Source of the DNA: Cryptomeria japonica
Taxonomy: Eukaryota > Streptophyta > Pinopsida > Cupressales > Cupressaceae
Assembly (NCBI RefSeq): GCF_030272615.1
Contig: NC_081412.1
Location: forward strand, 549,290,488 to 549,354,487
Direction of reading: 5' to 3'
Length of the DNA stretch: 64,000 nucleotides
The notes below the pieces were generated by a model. The model made no database searches and had not been told where the DNA came from. It worked only from the letters and a program-made list of their open reading frames with translations. Within the stretch, counting starts at the first letter, position 1. The number at the start of each line of letters is the position of its first letter. A program made the position numbers and the translations under genes. Below are positions 1-12,555 of this stretch, in pieces.

Positions 1-764
1 TGTGAGCCCAGGAAATGTTTCATTGAAGCAGCAACATAAACTGGGTGTGAGATCATGTAGAATTTCAAAGTGGTGTTTACCTATGTTAGTTGCTCACAGA
101 TTGAGTCGTTGATCAAATCTCCCCAAAAGATCATGCATTTTCCTTTCTTGATGATTTGGATAAAATAGTACATCCATTCTTGTAACACATTGGATGTTTG
201 CAGACCCTAACTCTGCTTAGGAGAGTAATCATAATCCTATTTCCTCTCTAAAATCACTTATGTTGATAATTTGGGTCATCTAGTTGTTGTAGGCCTATAT
301 GCCCCTAGTAACATGGAGTCAATGCCTTTCTTACATTTTTCAATGTTCTTGTCATAGTAATCTTGAGCCATATGAAAATTTATATCGACATTTTCCTCTG
401 CATCAAGATATCTACAGATTTTATGAAAGAACTCTGTATCAAGTATGATTACCACCTCACCATTAGGACTCTTGGCGGTCCTTGTCTCTTTATCAAAGCG
501 GACTATAACTGCTAACACAAAATTAGGGTCATGGGCAACCATTGGAAAAGAAGCCACCAAATGTAGTCCACTCTTGATGAGCACATGCATGTTGTAGCTC
601 TGAGGTACCTATTATGTCTTTTGTAAAAAATCAGTCATATCCATGTGCCTGATCTCAATGTCTTTGATATATTTGATATTTGAAGAGACTAAGCTCTTTA
701 GGAACATATTGTTATATTTTTTATATTTTTACTTCATGGTCTTCCCTGGTGAGGGCTCTGACAT
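1..764 (-). pseudogene. Decayed unidentified ORF, probably retroelement-borne
   Basis: On the minus strand an ATG at 764 starts MSEPSPGKTMK and hits a stop. The same reading resumes as a 104-codon open stretch at 590-276 (from MHVLIKSGLHLVASF to GAYRPTTTR) and then degrades towards position 1. At least three stops lie between 764 and 590. I do not recognise the family. There is no zinc knuckle, DDE or RT motif and no membrane segment. The segment around SPNGEVVIILDTEFF reminds me of extra ORFs carried by plant gypsy elements, but that is an impression only. The hairpin cluster at 822-1830 lies directly upstream of its start. The 3' part runs off the window. Confidence 0.35.
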
Positions 765-821
765 CTAGAAATGCACATCTACTTGAAGAAATTTTCAAAA
801 TGTTATAAAATTTCATATTGT

Positions 822-1830
822 GAGCAAGCTTGTAAATTGGGTTTTAAAACCTGATTTACAGCTCAATGGGGATGAAAAGTTGTAAATCGGGTCTCAAAAC
901 CTGATTAAACTCAAAGGATATGACAATCAAAAGTTGCAAATTGGGTTTTAAAACCCGATTTGCAACTTAGTTAAAACTTTAAAAATAGTAGGGACAGTTG
1001 TTCATCGAGTTTTAAAACCCAATGAACAACTTTTGCATAGGAGAGTAATGATGATAATCGGGTTTCAAAACCCAATCAACATGTTCTACATGTTAATCGA
1101 GTTTCAGATTCCGATTAGCATGTTAGCAAAGTGGAAGATCAACGCATGCGAATCGAGACTTACAACCCAATCAACATGTTTCACATGCTAGTTGGGTTCT
1201 AAGTTTTGATTGGCATGTGTTATACGAAACAAAGGCATGGTGGACACTTTATTGTTGGTCAGAAATAAAAACCATGCCAGCAACTAGTGTAAAGATAGAA
1301 TCAATTAGATGAATGAGATTAAAATCCCATCTAGCACAAAACATGTGTTGGTCGGGATATTAATCCCATTCATCACATGTTGGAGGAAGAACAGACAATG
1401 AAACCCTACATAAATAAAAAACAACTTTGAAAAACAAATCAAAAACCTAAAAAAAGAAAAAGAAGAGAAACACATACTTGCAAAAAATGAAAGAGATTCA
1501 AGTAACACAATGAAATCCAAAAGGGTTGATTACTCATTGTACAAGCAAGGGTTGGCAAGAAAGAATGAAGAAGAATAAATGCAAATGACAAAAAATAAAA
1601 ATTTAAAGGGCATTAAAAAGAGTTTTAAACGGACTCTTAAAATAATGTAATACACACAAGTGTTATTAATGTATTCACTTTGGGTTTTAAAACCCAATAT
1701 GCAAAAACTGAAGTGAAAACCTAACGCAGCTTGAGAAAAAAAACTTGCAGTTCGGGTTCTAAAACCCGAACTACAAGTTAGAAGACACACTAACTTGTAT
1801 TTCTAGTTTTAGAACCTGAATTGCAAGTTG
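822..1830. repeat. Cluster of 13 imperfect palindromes (hairpins) with a shared centre
   Basis: Thirteen quasi-palindromes share variants of the 14-bp centre GGGTTTTAAAACCC: 839-852, 889-902, 943-956, 1007-1020, 1060-1073, 1099-1112, 1155-1168, 1194-1207, 1315-1328, 1354-1367, 1682-1695, 1754-1767 and 1804-1817. The arms extend beyond the centre and still pair although their sequence differs between copies. At 931-968 two 19-nt arms have one mismatch, which would be G-U in RNA. At 996-1031 18-nt arms have two mismatches. At 1742-1779 17-nt arms have one mismatch. No long ORF covers the cluster. Function is unknown. Confidence 0.8.
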
Positions 1831-2002
1831 ATGTAAAAAAAAAACTAAAATCTTACTCAAAAGTAGAGAAAAACCTCAAGAACTAGTTTCACGAAGTTCA
1901 AGGTGAGCCATAAGAGACCAACTTAGAGGGTCCAAAGCCATGAAGGACGAAAAATAAAAAGGGGGTGTCCTAATTCTTAATGAGTTCAGAATTGAGGACA
2001 AC

Positions 2003-2856
2003 AATGTAGAAGGAAAAATAGACATGTGATGATTCACAACAAGTTGGCACACCTTCCAAATATCACCAAAAGGACTTTACAAGCAACCACTCGTACCAAA
2101 AACATATTGACATAAGATAGTTCATATCATTTTTTAACCCAAAAATAAGATATGTGGACCACCACAAAGGTAGGATAACATGATAGGAACATGATCCAAT
2201 GATCCACAACACCCATAGAGAACTAGTAAGATGAGGAATACAACGCATTCCTTTGCAACATCCTGAAGCTACACAAACTCTATTCATAGATAGTGCTCAT
2301 AATGAAATATCTATCCAACTAAAAAACTAAAATGTAAGAAGATCGGTCCATCATAACCATCCTATACCTATCCACAAATCCATCTGATACATATCTGGTA
2401 CAATCATACATTACCAAATAAAGATACCATTCAACAAGACTAAGCAAAAAGGCATTTGTACTCTAGAAACACAGTATATCATCAACACTTACCATCCAAA
2501 TCACTTACATTAGATTTCATAGTATATCCACATATTCCTGAAAGAAAAACATCATTTTGCACAAAATCAATAATACAAATTTGCATAATATCACTTATTG
2601 ATACACATATGGACCAGCATCTAGATATAACCAATATCAAAGATTTAACTAGAATACTGTTAGACCATATACATCTACATCCTGACACTTCCAGACCACT
2701 AGGTAGACCACCAACAATACTAGACATCGGCAACCAGTAATCAGACCAATAGCACCAACAACCGAAGCACTAATAAGTTTGACATCATAGTAGCACCAAC
2801 AACTGGACCTCCAATAATTTTGACATCAATGACAACCAAGACTCATATGTATATCA
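2003..2856 (-). repeat. 3' LTR of element X, truncated
   Basis: This 854-bp block matches the distal part of the 5' LTR (about 7367-9047 without the insert). It ends next to a purine tract on the minus strand. Similarity to the 5' LTR stops near 2003, so the R/U5 end is missing. It preserves the empty version of the site where a gypsy solo LTR entered the 5' copy: here there is one CATAT (near 2125), while the 5' copy has CATAT on both sides of the insert. Confidence 0.7.
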
Positions 2857-2872
2857 ATCTCCCCCTTTGTCA
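2857..2872 (-). other. Polypurine tract of element X
   Basis: The minus strand reads GACAAAGGGGGAGAT directly before the 3' LTR, the expected place and composition for the plus-strand DNA primer. Confidence 0.65.
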
Positions 2873-3077
2873 TTCATGAAAATACAAAAATACTTCTTCT
2901 CATTTACAAAATAATTCTCCCCCTTTGACATCAAAGACAAGGGGCAAATCTTCTTGCCAGAACAAATTTTACATATTTGTAACTCCCCCTATAAAAAATA
3001 ATCACTTCAAAACAAAAAAAAAGGATGGACTAAATACAAATACCTTCAGATAATAGACTGCTCAACCAATGTCCATA

Positions 3078-5297
3078 AAATTATAATACACTACCAAGCA
3101 AAATGTCCCTAAATTGTTTCTTAATCCCCACAAGAGAGGACTCCCAGGGTTGAATAGTAACAAATTGAATACTTCTATGACACTCACATTCAAGACACAA
3201 ATTTAATGTAACGTCAAATATATCATAATTTAGCACACAACATTCCACCTTTTTAGCATATGCCAATAACCTATTAATTAAAGACATCCACAACTCCATT
3301 GCATCTTTCAGATCACAAAATTGTCTCATGTAGCCATGTCTTTGTCTTTGTCACAAGGATAATTTAGAATGAAGATCACAAACCCTAGATCTCATAGCAC
3401 CATTACCATCTTTATAGATATCAAATGAATAACCCAACTCATTAAGCTAAGACTTGGTAGAGTCTATCTCATCCTTAAATTAAGTTTAAGACTCTCATGT
3501 GCCCTTACACATTTTTCTGTCATCTTGTCTACTAGATTTATCTTAGTACATAGTTCATCTGAATCACCACTGTCATCATCAACTAAAGCCATATGCTCAA
3601 TCAACATTTCCACCAATACTTTTGAAAGTAAGTCTGAAACGTCACTAGGAACAAGATTATTTCGGAGCATATAAGTAACAAATTCTTGTTCAATAACATC
3701 TTGATCATATGTAGGAATTGTAAGCAACATGTTACCGATATCCTTTAGACCATTAGGTCATCTAATTAAATCAATTACTTTATCAACCTCAAGAGAAATT
3801 TCCCAGAAAAAGCAGGGGAAACATCAAAATTTTCTTCTTTCAAAACACCTTATTGCATACTAGCCTTTTCTAATTCACCTTCATCACTTTCCATTAGTAT
3901 AGTGTTTGCACCTTCCTTCTCAACTAGAGTCATATGCTCATATTTAAATAGTACTTTAGAAACAAAGGAAGAGGCCTCTATATATAACTTCCTAATCCTT
4001 TTTACTTTTGTAACATCTCCTTTTGAAGACACATTGACATCATTAACTCTCTTGCCACTAGATTTTACCATGATCTCATCAAAAGTTTTAAATCTTTTTG
4101 CACTCATATCTTTAGGAAATTTAAGAAGAATCTCAATAATTCCCATGCATCTCAAATACTTCATAGGGAAGATTTCACACCCATGAAGTCCTCGGCACTA
4201 TAGCCTCCATAAAACAATTGTCCTTATCCACCATGAAAATAATCTCATTCTTATACCAATCTACAATATTTGAAAAAAAATTGTTTCTATTAATCATCTC
4301 CTTCTGAAAATTCATAAAGAACTTATAGAAAGCATCCTTACCATTATCAAAATTATCCATGTCATCTTCATTTTCTCCTTCTCCTTATTGATATCAATTT
4401 TATTTTTTGGATCAATTGTTTTCTCATTACTTCTTCTACAATGTCTCATAATATGTCCTACTTCATTATAGTTATACAATATTGAACTTTGTTTTGATTT
4501 ACTTCCATTCATTCTGTCATTTCCACTTCTTCCAAAACTCCTATTTGACCTGCACTCAATATTTTTGTGGGCCCATATACATTTCAAACATAATAGTATC
4601 CATTGAAGGACTGAACATCTCTACTAAAACCTAAATTTTTATATCTATTCTAATTCAACCTAATTCTACATTCACTTTCCTTGTATCCAAATATATTGCA
4701 TGAAAAAAAATTACCATTAAAAGATTAGGAATACTTAGAAAGAGTAGGAGAAGGTCTCTTGAAGTTCTTCAAGTTCTAGGAGCTCCAAAAGTTCCAATCC
4801 AAAATAAAATAATTGTGATCTTTATTATAGTTCTTCAATTCATTCTTGACCTTTTCTTTTCCTTTATCTTTCTTGCTAGATGACTTAAAAAATTCACCAT
4901 TTTCAAAACCAATTCCACCTTTATCTTTACTTTATTTTTGAGAATAAAGCATTGCATCAAGCACTTTGCTGCTACCTCTGAGTTTTAGTCCATTATCAAT
5001 CTGGTCCTTAGACTCTTTTAGTTCCTTCTTAAGTCTGATCACATCTTCTCCAAGTCTTGAACATTCTTTAGTCTTATCATCAAGCTTTGCTTCAAAATCA
5101 TCAATGACTTTTTTTCCTTTATCAAGCAGGCTTCTCAAATAGGTAATCTTTTCAATTGCCTTCTTGTGTTTTTATCTTCTTTCATCCAAGTTTGCCAATG
5201 CAATTCTTAGCTCTCCTTCTATATCAACAACACCATTGACATCATACCAATAACTTTGTCCCATAGCATCCATATCATTCAATTCTTCTCCAAACAT
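3078..5297 (-). pseudogene. Gag-like coding region of element X (coiled coil + degenerate zinc knuckle), broken
   Basis: Translation on the minus strand starts at 5297 (MFGEELNDMD), 57 bases past the PBS. After one stop follows a strongly charged coiled-coil stretch (5138-4932, around KTKECSRLGEDVIRLKKELK). Next comes a degenerate CCHC knuckle (4587-4312, YNYNEVGHIMRHC, where both early cysteines are lost). Four further open pieces (4360-4175, 4164-3850, 3730-3464, 3329-3081) have no family I recognise and stand where pol would be. Many stops make it non-functional. The coiled-coil plus knuckle layout matches the copia gag at 63162-63995, so the two are probably relatives. Gag would coat the element RNA in particles. 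Confidence 0.6.
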
Positions 5298-5353
5298 AGT
5301 GTTAAAAATCTCAGATCTACCTCAGTGGTTAAACTATCTCTTCATGAACCAAA

Positions 5354-5365
5354 GCTCTGATACCA
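5354..5365 (-). other. Primer binding site of element X
   Basis: The minus strand reads TGGTATCAGAGC two bases after the LTR end. This is the standard PBS of plant copia elements, complementary to the 3' end of initiator tRNA-Met (family knowledge). Confidence 0.85.
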
Positions 5366-6024
5366 ATTGTTAAACACTATCGTATGATGAGAGGGAGGGG
5401 GGTGAATCAGCATATGCTAAAACTTGAACAGATTAAAACCATAGCATCCATTCACCACATGTGCATGAAAATAAATAACTAAAACAACAAAACATCCACA
5501 TAAGTACATGAAGATCTTTATGTAGAAAACCCAAATTAGGAAAAACAACAGTGATAATCAAACTCATAATATATGTAATAAGTGTTTACAATGATTTAGG
5601 CCATAGGCCAAAGAGCTCATTTCTCCAAAATTTAAGGCTAAGGCACACAACATAGGGCAAGATAAAAAAGAGAGACTTGCACAACTAAAGAACACTTCTT
5701 CAAGGTAAGATACAAAATACTTGTCTAGATATAATAATAATAATAGGAGATTGAACTGCAAGAGAGAATAGCATCTATCAATATGTAGATAATAGTTCAC
5801 ATCTTAATACTCATCTTATCCAACTTCCATCTCTACATTTTACCACATATGGACCACTAAATCACCTTAAGCTCACATCACATTCACATAATACTTCACT
5901 TCATTCCATGTTGTATCTCTAATTACCATATCTCTTTCATAACCCAACTGATTTGTCCATTATATACCAACCAGATCATCAATAGCCTCTATTAGGTTAG
6001 CTTAAAGATGTAGTATGTATATGT

Positions 6025-7338
6025 TGTTGATAGAAAGGCAACAACAATGCAGGAAAACTGAGAAGGGGGGGAGTGAATCAGTTTTCACCAAAATCAACCA
6101 AATTAACAACAACTTCAGATCTAATTAGAAATAGCAATAGCAAAGATAAACACAACATCAACAACACACACAACACAAGGATTTTTGACGTGGAAAACCT
6201 AGTTAAGGGAAAAAACACGGTGGGAACCTACCCACAATAAGATAATACTCTATAGTAGTATGTGTAAATGTTACAATGGGGAATGCACATACATTCAGGC
6301 ATACTACCTAGAGCTCACTACTCAAAAACATGAAAGGGCTACAACCCAGAGGAAGGCTTGGTGCCTTACAAAGATTGGATAACAATCTTGATTACATGAA
6401 CTGAAAGAATAGCATATCCAATGCTTGATTATAGTTCCAGTTAAGCATACATACTCAAACTATGCTCTTCACACTTTTGCACACTCTTTCACACTTCTTC
6501 GCTTATCTCCTTTTCTACTGAAGGATCAAAATAATATTCGAACATGCAGATGTGCCTCTCACAAATAAATATTACATGCATTCATACAATTCATCAACCT
6601 TAACCTTAAGGTTAGCTCAACATACAAGACCTAATTACAAAATTAAATCACATGATACATAAATCCATAACCGAACCAATACAATATCGGAAAAGACATA
6701 GCATGGACCCAAATTAAATCCTCGAAAATGCAACACCACCAAATAATTTGCCAAGATCATATGCAACACGCTAAACCACCAAATATGTCACATAACATAA
6801 AGAATACCACGATCAACATGGACCACAAAAATGCATAGAACATGATCAGAGAACATCAACAAGCAATGTGAATTCCACCGTAATCACCGCAATAACTCGG
6901 ATAATAATAATTATCATTATTGCATCATCAGAGCTCAAGAACACCAACTGACAAACTGAAAAATACACTTGCAAAGTTCCAAATCATGAACCATCTAATT
7001 AGAGGACACACATGAACATCCCAAACACTCTCCAAAATCTACAAATCAAGATATCATCATTCTGGAGCAATATAGATCAAATACCACAACTCTGCAGCAT
7101 AGAACACTGAAAAACCAACCATCACACCGAACCACAGAACTCGACCAAATCATCTCATAGCATCATGAAACTCATATTAAATCAACTAGAGATAAGTATC
7201 TCAAAACCCATTAATCCTCATTAGCACATCTACATCATAACACCCAAACAACTCTCTGCAACAAACCAATTCTCTGTAACACGGGAATATGTTGACATCA
7301 ATGACAACAACACATTCCAACAACTCTAATATCCAACA
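6025..7338 (-). mobile_element. Solo copia-type LTR (Y) inside the 5' LTR of X
   Basis: This 1314-bp block begins TGTTGATAG and ends ATCCAACA, giving a TGTTG/CAACA inverted pair. It is flanked by TATGT (6020-6024) and TATGC (7339-7343), a near-perfect 5-bp target-site duplication. There is no PBS, PPT or coding sequence. The first ~450 bp are closely similar to 14348-14800. Orientation is minus, because the G-rich run plus GTGAATCAG comes first on the plus strand, opposite to the plus-strand LTR at 32250-33736. It most likely arose by LTR-LTR recombination that removed the interior. Confidence 0.65.
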
Positions 7339-7484
7339 TATGCATCATTGATTCAAAAGATTACATGTAGAAGGCAAAAGAGAGATGTGAAGATTCACAC
7401 CACATCGACACACCTTCCAAATATCTCCAAAAAGACTTTACACACAATCACTCTTGGACCAAAAGCACATAAGATAGTTCATAT

Positions 7485-8287
7485 TGTGTGCGATGAAATT
7501 TGGAAGATTAAACTATTGTAAAACCAACAAAGATCCAACCACATAAAACCTAGTTCTACAATCGAGAATCCACCATACACCAATGAAGAGCCTAAAGTAT
7601 GCAAATCACAACAAAATAGAAGGATTATACCATTCACATGCTTGGTAGGGTTTGATCTCCATTGTTTCCTATCTCCATTGATCTTGTTTGATATGATTGG
7701 TCTCAAATTTTGCATTGTGTGCACAAGAGCTCAACAAAGAATGGATTGTGGTTGTGAAGTTGCTTGATCACATGAAGATTGATTGATCGTTGATTAGTTA
7801 GTTAGGGTTCATGAAAGGATGAAGGAATCCTCTTATATAGAGAATACCTTATAAAATGAAGGGATGGGATTAAGAGGTGAACGGATAAATGGTCTACTAG
7901 CATTAAAGGGTAGGTAGAGGAAAAGGATAAAATATTAGAAAGGTGGTTAGAATAAAATCAAGAGATAAATGACAAGTGTCATGGAGGGAAAAAGCTAATG
8001 AATTAATTAAATAAATAAAAATTCATTTAATTAATAGAGGAAGTGGGACCAATTAAATAAATAAAATATTTATTTAATTTAGGGAAAAGGTAATTTAAAT
8101 AAATAAAGATATTTATTTAAATGGGGAAAGGCTAGAAAGGGCTTAGTGAATTAATTAAATAAATAAAAATATATTTAATTAATAGAAGGCTTAGGATAAA
8201 ATAACTAAATTAATAAAATATTTTTTTATTGAACTAAATTAATAAAATATTTATTTAATTAGGCTAGGACAATTTTAGGTGTCTACA
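7485..8287 (-). mobile_element. Solo gypsy-type LTR, 803 bp, TSD CATAT
   Basis: Perfect 5-bp duplications CATAT flank it at 7480-7484 and 8288-8292. It begins TGTGTGCG and ends GGTGTCTACA (TGT...ACA). The minus strand starts TGTAGACACC, close to the start TGTAGACATC of the 58276 LTR, so it is a minus-oriented gypsy LTR. It holds AT-rich TTAATTAAATAAATA tracts and, on the minus strand, a TATATAAGAGG box near 7840. The corresponding site in the 3' LTR of X is empty with a single CATAT, which confirms insertion after X was formed. Confidence 0.85.
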
Positions 8288-10860
8288 CATATCAATCTAT
8301 TTTACCCAAACACTTAATTCGAACCAAAAAATAAGATATGTGGACCATCACAACGGTAGTTTAATGTGCTAGGAACATAATCCAATGATCCACAACACCC
8401 ATAGAGAACTAGCAATATGAGGAATGCAACACATTCCTTCGCAACATGCTAAAGTTGCACAAACTCTGATTATAGACATAGAAAGCACTCACAGTGAAAT
8501 ATTTGTCCAACTAAAAAACTGAAATGTAAGAAGATCGGTCCACCATAACCATTCTATACCAATCTACAAATCCATTTGATACATATCCAATACAACCATA
8601 CATTACAAGACATAGATAACATTCACCAAAGCAGTTTTTGGACCAAGCAAAAAGACATTCATCCTTTGAAAACACAACATATCATCAACACTTACCATCC
8701 AGAACTCTTATAGTTAGTTTTGATAGTATATCCACATATTCTTGAAAGCAACACATCATTTTGCACAAAATCTACATACAATTATACATAATATCACTTA
8801 GTGACAGACATCCAAATACAACCAATATCAAAGATTTAACTAGAATATTGTTAGACCATATACATTTGCATTTTGACACTTTCAAACCAATAGTTGAACC
8901 ACCAACAAGACTTGACATCAAAAACCAACAATCAAACTAATAGCATCAACAATCAAACCACTAATAAGTTTGACATCACAATAGCCCCAACAACTAGACT
9001 GCCAATAAGTTTGACATCAATGACAACCAAGACTCATATGTGTAACATATTAAGACCTAATAAAAATAATAATGCAAATTCAAATGCAAAGACAAACTAA
9101 AATGAATTAACATTGTATTAAATGCAAATGTAAGTAGGTCATATGCAAACTATTTGTTAGTCTATGCATCTTTTTCATTGTAATCATTTTGTCATGCCCA
9201 TAATTTTTTTCTAAGAAAACCTAACTATTTTTTTTCTTTTTATAACACAAATTGTCATGCTTGATTTACTTTATTGGGTATACACTAATAATTTATTTTA
9301 TATGATTAACTAATCACTTGTTTAACACATAGATGGAAACATAAAACTTACATCGCAAGACATTGTATTAAAAGGTCATATCATATCGCAACATGATATC
9401 TATGAGTAAGTAATGATCAAGGGTGTGTATCTATACAAGGTAGTCTCATCGAGTCAAGCAGTAGGTTGTGTTTGAAATTTGCAATCTAGCCTTCGCTAGT
9501 GTTGCACTTCAATGGTAACATTATTACCTCTTGCATCACTTTAGCATTACTCGTAAAAAAGGTATTACAATTCTTTCTTTTAAATATTATGGTTTAATAT
9601 TTGATGTTATAATTCTAGTGTTCATACTTCAATTGAAGTTAGCAGTAGAGGATTCTCAATATCATTCTCATGCAAGTTAGTCTCATTATTACCTGAGAAA
9701 ATTACTAGCATTCCATTAACATTATTGTTCTAAACCCATAATAACATTCCCTTAATTTTGATTTTGATGCAAGGAATCTTATTATCTATGTTGGATTTGA
9801 AAGCCCAATCTTAGCAGTGGGATTTGTTGATTCTTTACACCTCCATAGAGGAGCCAAGACTGATGTGCTTGCCTGAAAATTGGCTGGGCCTGTGACTGAA
9901 CCAAGAATCTGATTTTCTCTTTTTGTATGCTCACATTATTGAGGGTGTATAAGAGACTGACTCCAGGAGAATAATTAAGATTTGTGGCATTATTTAGATA
10001 GTTGCGCCAAAGTTCTTTTAAAATAAAAAGTTCAGTTTATGTTTATGACATTATTTTGCCAAATAGAATATATATAATTTAAGTTTTAACAGATTCAGAG
10101 TCTATTCAATTTCTATGAGTTCATGTCTGGCTAGTTTTAAACTTTTACACTGTTAAGTCTTAATTTTAAGTGAAACTAACACGAAGATCTGTATGAAGTG
10201 GACATAAGAATATACTAATTACAAATTGCATTCATTATGAATTCTCACAAAATGATTAATAGTCTCATCTGCTGTATTGAGATGAAATCAAATACTGATT
10301 TAGATAATTATATTTTTAGTATGCGAGTTTGAATATGAGACTAATTATTCCCCAAATGATTACAGACTCAAGCTTGTTACAGCGATCAAGAACGGATGGC
10401 ATGATTATTGATAGGTGTATTTTGCAAGACATTAAATAACTACTCTTTAATTACAAACAAGGGTATGAAAATTTTTAACGTATAACTGCTTCTTAAATCT
10501 GTATAGCTTCATGAATTTATAATGCTATAGACTTTATGTCCAGGGAGCAGACTACATTCAGCAAGCATGGTATATTATTTGCTTTCTATTTGTGACAATT
10601 TAAGATACCAATGTTGGGAGAGATGCATATCCAAGGAATGTTACGTAACATTTAATCTTACTACAAACATTACATGTATATATACTTATTTTCCTTATGA
10701 TAAATAATATATCTATAAATATTTTTTTTCTTTCAGAATTAAAATGAAACACAAAAACTAACATTTAGTAGCCATTTTTTTTCCCTTTTCTTATAGAAAC
10801 GAAACTCAACATGAAGTTTCAATCAGAGTATACCTATTACTGAACACTTTCTCATCAAAT

Positions 10861-10956
10861 ACAGAATGAAACTCCATTTCAGGGCAATCATTTGATTCTC
10901 AGATGAATACAGAATGAAACTCCATATCAGGGCAATCATTTGATTTTCAGATGAAT
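10861..10956. repeat. 48-bp tandem duplication
   Basis: ACAGAATGAAACTCCAT starts at 10861 and again at 10909. The two 48-bp units differ at about two positions. No coding context. Confidence 0.85.
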
Positions 10957-12555
10957 ATAACAATTCGAATGGACAAACAAAAGGGCTTTCTCTCTAAATC
11001 AAACAATGACACTCTTGAGATTATTTATTCAAACTAATCATATGATCTTGAATGAGGATTAACAACAAGAAAGATATACCAATATAACTTTCTCTTATAT
11101 TAATTAGCAAATTTCTCACCCAGAATATCTCTCAAATTGCCATTTTCAAAATATATACATAAATTCATCTTTAAATATATTTCAATGGGAAAGAACTGAC
11201 AAAAGGCTTTCTCTTTCGTTACACAACTGAACACTATAAAAGATCTCACAATCATACATGACAATGGGAAACACAATAACAAGGCTTTCTCACCTCCCAA
11301 CCATAATGGTGTCATGGAGCCTCGTAGACTCTAGCCATACCCCTGAGCAAGAAGAATGATTTAGACCCAAGATAGTGGGGTCTCACACACTCCACCTCTC
11401 ATCAACTAAAACTCTTACAATATTCCAATACTTTTCTTCACATAAACACTACATGTTAGATCTTGGAACTACATCTCAAACTTGTAACAATAAACAAAAT
11501 GGATTAGAGGAAATGGAGAACTTATCTCTCTAAATCTATGCATTTTGACCTCTAGCTCACCAAGGATGGACTCCTTCCTTCCCTCCAATCTATCTTCTTT
11601 CTCAAAATCCTACAAGAGTTCTCCAAAATGGAGAAGTGGGTAACACCCAACTCCCTCTTCACAAACCCAATATAAGGGACATTAACTTGGAAGACTTGGA
11701 TGGGAAGGTGACACTTCTCACCTTTCTATCCTCTTCCTTTATGAGGTCTTTTCCTCATTTAATAGGGGACAACAATTAGGACACCCCATTCCCCAAAGTC
11801 TTCACTCATAAATGAGGTATGGGGGTGGAGTGGGTACCCTCAGCTTATCTATCCTCCAAATTCGTCACTCATCTTAATGAGGACTTTTGGGGAGTGAAAA
11901 CAAGTCCTAGAGCCTTTATTGCATTCCCAATAGGCCCCCGCCTCAAAGATATAGACCCTAGGGGTCTATTTTTGTAATTAAAACATGGTAATTGACTCAA
12001 AAACACTCCTTATGGTCCCACAATAATAGACCTCATAAACATATCTATGTTGAATAACAAAACCTCATTTCCTTCTAAGTAAAACATAACGGTTAGAATT
12101 TTAACTTCTCATAAAGGAAGTTAATTTCAAAATTAGGTGTTTCGCCTTCCTTCCATTGTTCTCATTACTTCTTGCATAGAACCAACACATTCACGAGCAT
12201 AGTTAGATCCCAATTATAAACCATATCATTTTATATCATTTCTTTATCAAGTTTGCTAGGTAATGCTAAGAATATTGTCGTAAAATCATTTCGTTTATAT
12301 TCCCTTATTCTATCTAACCATTTATTGAAGAAAAGCATGTAATGTGTTTAGGGTTGTATTAGCTATACATGAGGAAGGGTGTTACACATTTTAATTTGCA
12401 TACATTCTAGACAAATAATCACCACTACACATACACATGACATCCATGAGCATACATAAGTGGGTCATACACATAATATTTGTTAGTCTATGCATCTTTT
12501 TCATCATAATTTGCATAGATTATAGACACATAATCACCATTACAACTACATGTCC

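Larger units (their letters stand above)
2003..9047 (-). mobile_element. Copia-type element X, minus strand, non-autonomous
   Basis: In minus orientation: 5' LTR 9047-5368, PBS 5365-5354, broken gag-like region 5297-3078, PPT 2872-2857, truncated 3' LTR 2856-2003. The two LTR copies are recognised by extended similarity between 2010-2850 and 7367-9040. No integrase, RT or RNase H motif occurs in the 2.5-kb internal part, so X could move only with enzymes from other elements. The 3' LTR has lost its U5 end, so no target-site duplication can be read. Two solo LTRs sit inside the 5' LTR; without them it is about 1553 bp. Confidence 0.75.
5368..9047 (-). repeat. 5' LTR of element X, split by two solo LTRs
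   Basis: On the plus strand it begins TGTTAAACAC and ends GTGTAACA, giving TGTTA/TAACA inverted ends. It borders the PBS at its left end, as expected for a minus element. Inserts at 6025-7338 and 7485-8287 account for about 2.1 kb. Near 5389 lies the G-rich run followed by GTGAATCAG that recurs in the other copia LTRs of the window. Confidence 0.7.

Noticed and set aside
822-1830. Hairpin cluster as a CRISPR array
   Set aside because: Repeats are palindromes with variable arms and irregular spacing, without uniform spacers or cas genes, in a plant-like context.
3902-4186. Plus ORF of 94 codons
   Set aside because: Antisense of the X coding remains.
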